NCBI RefSeq assembly: GCF_000720115.1
Contig: NZ_JOIR01000017.1
Span: forward strand, 1-64,000
Direction of reading: 5' to 3'
Source: Streptomyces sp. NRRL F-2580
GTDB taxonomy: Bacteria > Actinomycetota > Actinomycetes > Streptomycetales > Streptomycetaceae
DNA: 64,000 nucleotides
The position numbers and the translations under genes are program-made. Below, piece by piece: positions 36,590 through 43,671 of this stretch (within the stretch, counting starts at the first letter, position 1; every line of letters starts with the position of its first letter). Below the pieces are notes generated by a model. It had not been told where the DNA came from. It worked only from the letters and a program-made list of their open reading frames with translations, and made no database searches.

Positions 36590-38491
36590 ATGGCCCAAGT
36601 GGAACGGCAGCAGTGGGACGTGGTCGTGGTCGGCGCGGGCGGCGCCGGGCTGCGGGCCGCGATCGAGGCCCGCGAGCGCGGGGCCCGGACGGCCGTGATC
36701 TGCAAGTCCCTCTTCGGCAAGGCCCACACGGTGATGGCGGAGGGCGGGATCGCCGCCTCCATGGGCAACGTCAACGAGGGCGACAACTGGCAGGTGCACT
36801 TCCGAGACACCATGCGCGGGGGCAAGTTCCTCAATCAGTGGCGGATGGCGGAACTGCACGCGAAGGAGGCCCCGGACCGGGTCTGGGAGCTGGAGACCTG
36901 GGGCGCGCTCTTCGACCGCACGCCCGACGGGAAGATCTCCCAGCGCAATTTCGGCGGCCACGAGTACCCGCGCCTCGCGCACGTGGGCGACCGCACCGGC
37001 CTGGAGCTGATCCGCACCCTCCAGCAGAAGATCGTCGCGCTCCAGCAGGAGGACTTCAAGGAGTACGGGGACTACGAGGCCCGGCTCAAGGTGTTCCAGG
37101 AGTGCACGGTCACGAGGGTGCTGAAGGAGGGGCAGAAGGTCTCGGGGGCCTTCTGCTACGAACGCGAGTCCGGCCGGTTCTTCGTCCTGGAGGCCCCCGC
37201 GGTGGTCCTGGCCACGGGCGGGATCGGCAAGTCCTTCAAGACCACGTCGAACTCGTGGGAGTACACCGGCGACGGCCACGCGCTGGCCCTGCTCGCGGGC
37301 GCGCCCCTGCTGAACATGGAGTTCGTGCAGTTCCACCCGACCGGCATGGTCTGGCCCCCGTCGGTGAAGGGCATCCTCGTCACGGAGTCGGTGCGCGGCG
37401 ACGGCGGGGTGCTGCGCAACTCCGAGGGCAAGCGGTTCATGTTCGACTACGTCCCCGACGTCTTCAAGGAGAAGTACGCCGAGTCGGAGGCGGAGGGCGA
37501 CCGCTGGTACGAGGATCCGGACCACAACCGGCGTCCGCCCGAGCTGCTGCCGCGCGACGAGGTGGCGCGGGCCATCAACTCGGAGGTGAAGGCCGGCCGC
37601 GGCTCCCCGCACGGCGGGGTCTTCCTCGACGTGTCCACCCGGATGCCCGCCGAGAAGATCAAGCGGCGGCTGCCGTCGATGTACCACCAGTTCAAGGAAC
37701 TGGCGGACGTGGACATCACCGCGGAGCCGATGGAGGTGGGCCCGACCTGCCACTACGTGATGGGCGGGATCGCGGTCGACTCCGAGACCGCGGCCACCGT
37801 CGGGGTGCCGGGACTGTTCGCCGCGGGCGAGGTCGCGGGCGGGATGCACGGCTCGAACCGGCTCGGCGGGAACTCCCTGTCCGACCTGCTGGTCTTCGGG
37901 CGGCGGGCCGGACTGCACGCGGCGGAGCACGCCACGGCCGCCGGTGAGCGGCCCGCGGTCTCCCAGGCGGAGATCGACGCGGCGGCCGCGGAGGCGCTGG
38001 CCCCGTTCCACGCGGCCGAGGGCGCGGAGAACCCGTACACCCTCCACCAGGAGCTCCAGACGACCATGAACGACCTCGTCGGCATCATCCGGCGCGAGGG
38101 CGAGATGGCCGAGGCCCTGGAGAGGCTCGCGACCCTGCGCGTACGGGCCGCCCGGGCCGGCGTCGAGGGGCACCGGCAGTTCAACCCGGGCTGGCACCTG
38201 TCCCTGGACCTGCGGAACATGCTGCTGGTCAGCGAGTGCGTGGCGCGCGCCGCCCTGGAGCGCACCGAGAGCCGTGGCGGGCACACCCGGGAGGACTGTC
38301 CGTCGATGGAACGCGGCTGGCGTCCGGTGAACCTGCTGTGCCGCCCCGTCGACCCGCCCCCGGCGGACCCCGCGGCCGACCGGATCGTCCTCGAACGCGC
38401 CCGCACCGAGCCCATCCGTCCCGACCTGCTCGCGCTCTTCGAGAAGGAAGAGCTGGTCAAGTACCTCGCCGAAGAGGAGCTGTACGATTGA
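36590..38491 (+). CDS. sdhA: Succinate dehydrogenase flavoprotein subunit
   Basis: A 633-residue FAD subunit that oxidises succinate to fumarate. The dinucleotide fold is VVVGAGGAGLRAAIEA (residues 11-26), followed by the FAD-linking region SLFGKAHTVMAEGGIAASMG with its His. The substrate-site motifs HPTGMVWPP and the Arg in RGDGGVLRN are intact, as is GSNRLGGNSLSDLLVFG. The C-terminus EEELYD stops at a TGA that coincides with the right end of the TnpB element, so the last residue and stop may come from the insertion. Confidence 0.95.
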   Translation: MAQVERQQWDVVVVGAGGAGLRAAIEARERGARTAVICKSLFGKAHTVMAEGGIAASMGNVNEGDNWQVHFRDTMRGGKFLNQWRMAELHAKEAPDRVWELETWGALFDRTPDGKISQRNFGGHEYPRLAHVGDRTGLELIRTLQQKIVALQQEDFKEYGDYEARLKVFQECTVTRVLKEGQKVSGAFCYERESGRFFVLEAPAVVLATGGIGKSFKTTSNSWEYTGDGHALALLAGAPLLNMEFVQFHPTGMVWPPSVKGILVTESVRGDGGVLRNSEGKRFMFDYVPDVFKEKYAESEAEGDRWYEDPDHNRRPPELLPRDEVARAINSEVKAGRGSPHGGVFLDVSTRMPAEKIKRRLPSMYHQFKELADVDITAEPMEVGPTCHYVMGGIAVDSETAATVGVPGLFAAGEVAGGMHGSNRLGGNSLSDLLVFGRRAGLHAAEHATAAGERPAVSQAEIDAAAAEALAPFHAAEGAENPYTLHQELQTTMNDLVGIIRREGEMAEALERLATLRVRAARAGVEGHRQFNPGWHLSLDLRNMLLVSECVARAALERTESRGGHTREDCPSMERGWRPVNLLCRPVDPPPADPAADRIVLERARTEPIRPDLLALFEKEELVKYLAEEELYD

Positions 38492-39590
38492 CTTCCTCCA
38501 CTCCTTATGGGGAGGGGATTCCCACCGTCGCGGGTGGGGCTTCCTGCTTCAACACGGACCGCCCCGAACGAGAGCTGGACTCTCGTTGAGGTCTTGCATC
38601 CGTTCCCCAGGCAGTGACCGCGAGCCCGGCGGCCAGAAGATTCAGAGCTGCGTTCTCGTCCCGGTCGTGGGTCGTTCCGCAGTTCCCGCCCGTCCACTCA
38701 CGAACATTCAGTGGCATGGTCTCGGCGAGTGCCCCACAGGCGGAGCACAGGCGTGTGCTGGGGAACCATCGGTCGACGGTGATCAGTTCACGCCCGTACC
38801 AGGCCGTCTTGTACTCCATCATGGTCCGCAGCTCGCGCCAGGCCACATCGTTGATGGCGCGGGCGAGCTTGTGGTTCTTGAGCATGTTGCGGACGGTGAG
38901 GTCCTCGATCACGAGCGTTTGGTTTTCGCGCACGAGTCGAGTCGTCAGCTTGTGCAGGTGGTCCCTGCGCCTGTCGGCGATCCGCGCATGGATTCTCGCC
39001 ACCCGGACCCTGGCCTTGGCCCGGTTCTTGCTGCCCTTCTCCTTCCGGGCCAGCGACCGCTGCGCACGCACCAGCCGCTCACGGTCACGGCGCTCATGCC
39101 GTGGATTGGTCACCCTCTCCCCGGTGGAGAGGGCGACCAGGGCCATCAGCCCAGCATCGATCCCGACTGCTTTCGTGGTGACGGGCATCGGCGCGGGGGT
39201 GTCCTCGCACAGCAGCGACACGAACCAGCGTCCCGCACTGTCCCGGGACACCGTGACGGTGGACGGCACCACATCTGCGGGCAAGGGCCGAGACCACACG
39301 ATGTCGAGCGGCTCGGTCATCTTCGCCAGCACCAGCCGACCGTCGGCGTACCGGAACGCACTGCGCGTGTACTCCGCCGAGGCCCGCGACCTCCGCTTCG
39401 ACTTGAACCGCGGAAACCGCGACCGTTTCCCCCGGAATGCCACGAATGCATTCTGCAACGGACGCTAGGGCCGGTCAGAATCCGAACACAAGCCCAGGTC
39501 ACAGCATCACGCAGCGAGATTCCGCCGTTGCGCGGCTCCGAGCCACGGATGCGTTTCCTCCCCCGGCTGAAGCCTGGGGGTTTCCACGCA
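38488..39590 (-). mobile_element. TnpB-only IS200/IS605-group element between sdhA and sdhB
   Basis: An insertion of about 1.1 kb exactly between the sdhA stop and the sdhB ribosome-binding site. The right end (38488, TTGACTTCCTCC on the plus strand, i.e. GGAGGAAGTCAA reading with tnpB) and the left-end hairpin (39560-39580, CCCCC...GGGGG) have the hairpin ends typical of this group. Inverted repeats 38521-38538 lie beyond the tnpB 3' end, where an omega (guide) RNA would be expected. There is no tnpA gene. Exact termini are estimates. Confidence 0.75.
38505..39464 (-). pseudogene. Truncated TnpB (OrfB) RNA-guided nuclease relative
   Basis: An open frame of about 317 codons that starts at a TTG two codons after a TAG and lacks the N-terminal 80-90 residues usual for TnpB. 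It begins at the QNAFVAFRGKRSRFPRFKSK segment. The RuvC-type acidic residues remain: Asp in GIDAG, Glu in VIEDL and Asp in HDRDENAA. The zinc finger has CSAC but the second pair reads WTGGNCG, so one of four Cys ligands is changed to Gly. Loss of the N-terminus plus a zinc ligand suggests it is inactive. Confidence 0.75.
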
Positions 39591-39601
39591 AGGAGAATGG
39601 G

Positions 39602-40372
39602 ATGACCACGTACGACGCGAGCTTCCGGATCTGGCGGGGCGACGCGGAGGGCGGGGAACTGCGGGACTTCACCGTCGAGGTGCACGACGGGGAGGTGGTC
39701 CTGGACATCGTCCACCGGCTCCAGGCCACCCAGGCCTCGGACCTGGCGGTGCGCTGGAACTGCAAGGCGGGCAAGTGCGGTTCGTGCAGCGCGGAGGTCA
39801 ACGGCCGGCCGCGGCTGATGTGCATGACGCGGATGTCCACCTTCGAGCGGTCCGAGACGATCACGGTCACCCCGCTGCGTGCGTTCCCGGTCGTGCGCGA
39901 CCTGGTGACGGACGTGTCCTTCAACTACGCGAAGGCGCGGGAGGTGCCGGCCTTCGTGCCGCCGGAGGGGGTGGCGCCGGGCGCGTACCGGATGCAGCAG
40001 ATGGACGTGGAGCGCTCGCAGGAGTTCCGCAAGTGCATCGAGTGCTTCCTGTGCCAGGACACCTGCCACGTGGTGCGTGACCACGAGGAGAACAAGAGCG
40101 CCTTCGCCGGTCCGCGTTTCCTGATGCGGGTGGCGGAGCTGGACATGCACCCGCTGGACGCGGCGTCGGAGGCGGGCCTGGACCGCAAGCGCACGGCCCA
40201 GGAGGAGCACGGGCTGGGGTACTGCAACATCACCAAGTGCTGTACGGAGGTCTGCCCCGAGGGCATCAAGATCACAGACAACGCGCTGATCCCGCTGAAG
40301 GAGCGGGCGGTGGACCGCAAGTACGACCCGCTGGTGTGGCTGGGGAACAAGATCGGGCGCCGGCAGGGCTGA
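39602..40372 (+). CDS. sdhB: Succinate dehydrogenase iron-sulfur subunit
   Basis: A 256-residue subunit that carries electrons from FAD to the anchor. The [2Fe-2S] ligands are in CKAGKCGSC plus a later Cys (RLMC). The [4Fe-4S] and [3Fe-4S] ligands are in CIECFLCQDTC and CNITKCCTEVCP. The ATG at 39602 follows AAGGAG. It would normally follow sdhA directly; here 1.1 kb of TnpB element intervenes, so its expression depends on transcription passing through the insertion or on a new promoter. Confidence 0.94.
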   Translation: MTTYDASFRIWRGDAEGGELRDFTVEVHDGEVVLDIVHRLQATQASDLAVRWNCKAGKCGSCSAEVNGRPRLMCMTRMSTFERSETITVTPLRAFPVVRDLVTDVSFNYAKAREVPAFVPPEGVAPGAYRMQQMDVERSQEFRKCIECFLCQDTCHVVRDHEENKSAFAGPRFLMRVAELDMHPLDAASEAGLDRKRTAQEEHGLGYCNITKCCTEVCPEGIKITDNALIPLKERAVDRKYDPLVWLGNKIGRRQG

Positions 40373-40385
40373 GGCCGCGGTACCA

Positions 40386-40416
40386 GGCCGGGGCCCTCTC
40401 CGGGAGGGCCCCGGCC
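40386..40416 (+). terminator. Terminator of the sdh operon
   Basis: Perfect 13-bp arms (GGCCGGGGCCCTC and its complement) around a 5-base loop, 13 bp after the sdhB stop. Confidence 0.85.
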
Positions 40417-40479
40417 CGGGCGCGTCACTGCGGATTGCTCCGGATGCGGGCGCCGGGAACCGCTCATACCCTCCCAAAT

Positions 40480-42612
40480 GTGACCCCGCCGAGAAGCGAG
40501 CCGAAGAGCCAGGTACGCGTACGGGCCGGGCTCGCCCTGGCCGCCGCACTGCTGGCGCTCGGCGGCTGGGGTGTGGTCCAGGCGCCGCCCGCACGGGCCG
40601 AGGACCCCGTCACGCTGTCCCGGCAGGGGCAGATCACCGACCGGGTCGGGGCGCTGGAGGGCCGGCGGGCCGCCGTCACCGCCGCGCTCGACAAGCTCTA
40701 CGCCGACCGGCGGATCCAGCTCTTCGTGGCGTACGTGGACGATTTCTCCGGGCGCTCCGCCCAGAGCTGGGCCGACGCCACCGCCGAGAAGAACGGGCTC
40801 GGCCAGAACGACGTCCTGCTGGCCGTGGCGACGGGGGCCCGCCAGTACGCCTATTCGGCCGCCGTCGACTCCGGTTTCACCGAGGAGCAGCTCGCGGCCG
40901 TGGCCCGGGACGCCATCGAGCCGGCCCTGAGGCAGAACGACTGGGCGGGCGCCGCGATCGGGGCGGCGAACGGCTACGACGCGGTGCTCGGGGGGCAGCC
41001 CGTGCCCGTGCCCACCATCATCCCCGGGCCGGCCGATCCCGGCGGCGGGGCGAGCGGCGAGAACGGGGCCGGGGACTTCGTGCTCCCGGTGGTCGCGGTC
41101 GGCGCGGCCGGCGCGCTCGCGGCCTACGCGTACACCCGCCGCAAGCGGAAGACGGCCGCCGGCGGCGGACGCGGTACGACCACCGGACCGGGCTGGCCCG
41201 AAGGGGCGCCGGACCGGCTTCCGCTGCCGGAACTGGACGGCAGGGCCAAGACCCTGCTGGTGCAGACCGATGACGCCGTCCGCACCAGCACGGAGGAACT
41301 GGGCTTCGCCTCCGCGCAGTTCGGCGACGAGGCGGTCGGGCCCTTCACCGAGGCCGTGGAGTACGCCAAGGGCGAGCTGACCCATGCCTTCCGGCTGCGC
41401 CAGCAGCTGGACGACGCCTACCCGGAGGACGACGCGACCCGGCGCCGGATGCTGGACGAGATCGTCGCGCGCTGTACTGAGGCGAACCGCCGGCTCGACG
41501 CGGAGTCGGCGGACTTCGACCGCCTGCGGGACCTGGAGAAGAACGCCCCGCAGGCGCTGGCGACCGTGGAGGAGCGCTATCTGGAGCTGACCGGGCGCGC
41601 CGCCACCGCCGAGGCGACCCTGACCGCGCTGACGCGGCGGTACGCGGACTCCGCTTCCGCGCCCGTCTCCGCCAACCCGGAACAGGCCAAGGACCGGCTG
41701 CTGTTCGCGGCGACCAACCTGGGGCTGGCCCACGCGGCCGTCGACGGCGGGGAGAACGGCACGGCGGCCGTGCACGTACGGGCCGCCGAGGGCGCGGTGG
41801 ACCAGGCGGCGACCCTGCTGGACGCGGTCGAGCGGCGGGCGCAGGAGCTGGCGGAGGCGGCCGGGAAGCTGCCGGGCGCGCTGAACGAGACGGAGACCGA
41901 CCTGGCGGACGCCGGCGGGCTGCTGACCGGCACCACGGAGGGCACCTCGACGGCTGACCTGCGCGGGCGGATCGGCCGGGCGGAGGCCGTACTGGCCGAC
42001 GTGCGGCAGGAGGAGGCGGCCGGCCGGTACGACCCGATCGACGCCCTGCGCCGGGTCGAGGAGGCCGACGCGGCCCTGGACGAGGCCCTCTCCGGGGCGC
42101 GGGAGCGGGAATCGGGCCGGCAGCGGGCGGCGGCCCTGCTCGACCAGGCCATGCTCTCCGCGCGCAGCGCGATCGGCGCGGCGACGGACTACGTCACGAC
42201 CAGCCGGGGCGCGGTCGGCAGTCAGGCCCGCACCCGGCTGGCGGAGGCCGGCCGGCACCTGGAGCGGGCGGGGTCCCTGGCGGCGGGCGATCCGTCGGGC
42301 GCGCTGGCCGAGGCGCAGCGGGCGGACGCGCTGGCGCGGGAGGCGCAGCAGCTGGCGGAGCTGGACGTACGGGCGTACCAGGACCCGTACGGGGGCCGGC
42401 GCGGCGGCGGCCAGGGCGGCGCCGTGCTCGGCGGGATCATCCTCGGCGAGATCCTGCGGGGCGGGCTGGGCGGCGGGGGCTTCGGCGGGGGCGGCGGCCG
42501 GGGTGGCGGCGGGGGCTTCGGGGGCGGTTTCGGCGGGGGCGGCGGCAGCGGTCCCGGCTCCTTCGGCGGCGGCGGAACCCGCGGCCGCATGGGCGGTGGC
42601 GGCCGCTTCTGA
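40480..42612 (+). CDS. TPM-domain membrane protein
   Basis: A 710-residue envelope protein. A signal peptide (cleavage near ARA) is followed by a TPM domain (QITDRVGALEGRRAAV; LGQNDVLLAVATGARQYAY), a transmembrane helix (FVLPVVAVGAAGALAAYAY), about 400 residues of helical coiled-coil cytoplasmic region, and a Gly-rich tail made of GGGGFGGG repeats. The GTG at 40480 has no clear Shine-Dalgarno; CATACC lies just upstream, so a leaderless transcript is possible. The pspA gene follows in 54 bp, suggesting a joint envelope-stress function. Confidence 0.85.
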   Translation: MTPPRSEPKSQVRVRAGLALAAALLALGGWGVVQAPPARAEDPVTLSRQGQITDRVGALEGRRAAVTAALDKLYADRRIQLFVAYVDDFSGRSAQSWADATAEKNGLGQNDVLLAVATGARQYAYSAAVDSGFTEEQLAAVARDAIEPALRQNDWAGAAIGAANGYDAVLGGQPVPVPTIIPGPADPGGGASGENGAGDFVLPVVAVGAAGALAAYAYTRRKRKTAAGGGRGTTTGPGWPEGAPDRLPLPELDGRAKTLLVQTDDAVRTSTEELGFASAQFGDEAVGPFTEAVEYAKGELTHAFRLRQQLDDAYPEDDATRRRMLDEIVARCTEANRRLDAESADFDRLRDLEKNAPQALATVEERYLELTGRAATAEATLTALTRRYADSASAPVSANPEQAKDRLLFAATNLGLAHAAVDGGENGTAAVHVRAAEGAVDQAATLLDAVERRAQELAEAAGKLPGALNETETDLADAGGLLTGTTEGTSTADLRGRIGRAEAVLADVRQEEAAGRYDPIDALRRVEEADAALDEALSGARERESGRQRAAALLDQAMLSARSAIGAATDYVTTSRGAVGSQARTRLAEAGRHLERAGSLAAGDPSGALAEAQRADALAREAQQLAELDVRAYQDPYGGRRGGGQGGAVLGGIILGEILRGGLGGGGFGGGGGRGGGGGFGGGFGGGGGSGPGSFGGGGTRGRMGGGGRF

Positions 42613-42666
42613 ATGTGCAACGGCAACGGCAACGGACAGCCCATCCCTCATCAGGAGCGACGAGTC

Positions 42667-43386
42667 ATGAGCAAGCAGACCATCCTGGGCCGTGTCACCC
42701 AGCTCGCCAAGGCCAACATCAACGCGCTGCTGGACCAGGCGGAGGATCCGCAGAAGATGCTGGACCAGCTGATCCGCGACTACACGAACAACATCTCGGA
42801 GGCGGAGCAGGCCGTCGCGACGACGATCGGGAACCTGCGGATGCTGGAGGCGGACCACAAGGAGGATGTGGAGGCGGCCTCCGAGTGGGGTGCCAAGGCC
42901 CTCGCGGCGAGCAGGAAGGGGGACGAGCTGCGGGTGTCGGGGGCGACGGCGGACGCCGACAAGTTCGACAACCTCGCGAAGGTGGCGCTGGGCCGGCAGA
43001 TGCAGTCGGAGAAGGAGGCGAGGACGGCGGAGCCGACGATCGCCGCCCAGACGGAGGTCGTCGGCAAGCTCAAGTCGGGTCTGGACTCGATGAAGAGCAA
43101 GCTGGTCGAGCTCCAGTCCAAGCGGGACGAGCTGGTGGCCCGTGCCAGGACGGCTCAGGCGCAGAACACGATGCTGGACGCGGTGAAGAACATCGACGTC
43201 ATGGACCCGACGAGCGACCTGAACCGTTTCGAGGAGAAGGTCCGGCGGGAGGAGGCGATGGCGCTGGGCAAGCAGGAGCTGGCCGCGTCCTCGCTGGACG
43301 CCCAGTTCGAGTACCTGGAGGACCTCGGGAAGTCCTCGGAGATCGAGGCCAGGCTCGCCGCGCTCAAGCAGGGACGCGCCGCCTAG
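42667..43386 (+). CDS. pspA: PspA/IM30-family protein
   Basis: A 239-residue, almost wholly helical protein of the phage-shock/IM30 (ESCRT-III-like) family, which binds stressed membrane. The start MSKQTILGRVTQLAKANINALLDQAEDP is the amphipathic helix region, followed by coiled coil through residue 220. The ATG at 42667 has AGGAG upstream. It is co-directional with the TPM-domain gene. The stop is followed at once by an acetyltransferase remnant. Confidence 0.92.
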   Translation: MSKQTILGRVTQLAKANINALLDQAEDPQKMLDQLIRDYTNNISEAEQAVATTIGNLRMLEADHKEDVEAASEWGAKALAASRKGDELRVSGATADADKFDNLAKVALGRQMQSEKEARTAEPTIAAQTEVVGKLKSGLDSMKSKLVELQSKRDELVARARTAQAQNTMLDAVKNIDVMDPTSDLNRFEEKVRREEAMALGKQELAASSLDAQFEYLEDLGKSSEIEARLAALKQGRAA

Positions 43387-43390
43387 TGCG

Positions 43391-43594
43391 GTCACAGCGC
43401 TAGACCCGGCCCACCAGCGCCGCGGCCTGGGACGGCTGGTGATGCGCGGGCTCACCGCCGCCGCCGCGGGGCAGGGCGCCGCGGCGGGCGTGCTCGGCGC
43501 GACGGAGGGCCGGGCCCTGTACGAGACGACGGGATGGCGCACGGTGGCCCCGCTGACCGGCGCCGTGCGGGGTCCGGACTCGTCCGGGACCTGA
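43391..43594 (+). pseudogene. C-terminal remnant of a GNAT acetyltransferase
   Basis: Frame VTALDPAHQRRGLGRLVMRG... ends ALYETTGWRTVAPL and stops at 43592-43594. This is motif A plus motif B of a GNAT protein without any N-terminal half. The frame runs back into pspA out of phase, with no start codon or ribosome-binding site in a sensible place, so it is a broken gene cut off by the pspA end. Confidence 0.7.
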
Positions 43595-43612
43595 TCGGGG
43601 GTCACCTGCCGT

Positions 43613-43639
43613 GCCCCCGGACCCGGTGGGTCCGGGGGC
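43613..43639. terminator. Terminator between convergent transcripts
   Basis: 12-bp perfect arms (GCCCCCGGACCC and its complement), loop GGT, between the pspA/GNAT-remnant side and the phosphatase gene. Confidence 0.8.
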
Positions 43640-43671
43640 GCGGCCGTCCGGTTCCGCTCAGCCGTACGTGC

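Noticed and set aside
39925..43605. 1226-codon open frame on the minus strand
   Set aside because: It is antisense to sdhB, the TPM-domain gene and pspA. The low-complexity Arg/Gly/Ala composition and lack of domains mark it as a GC-driven shadow.
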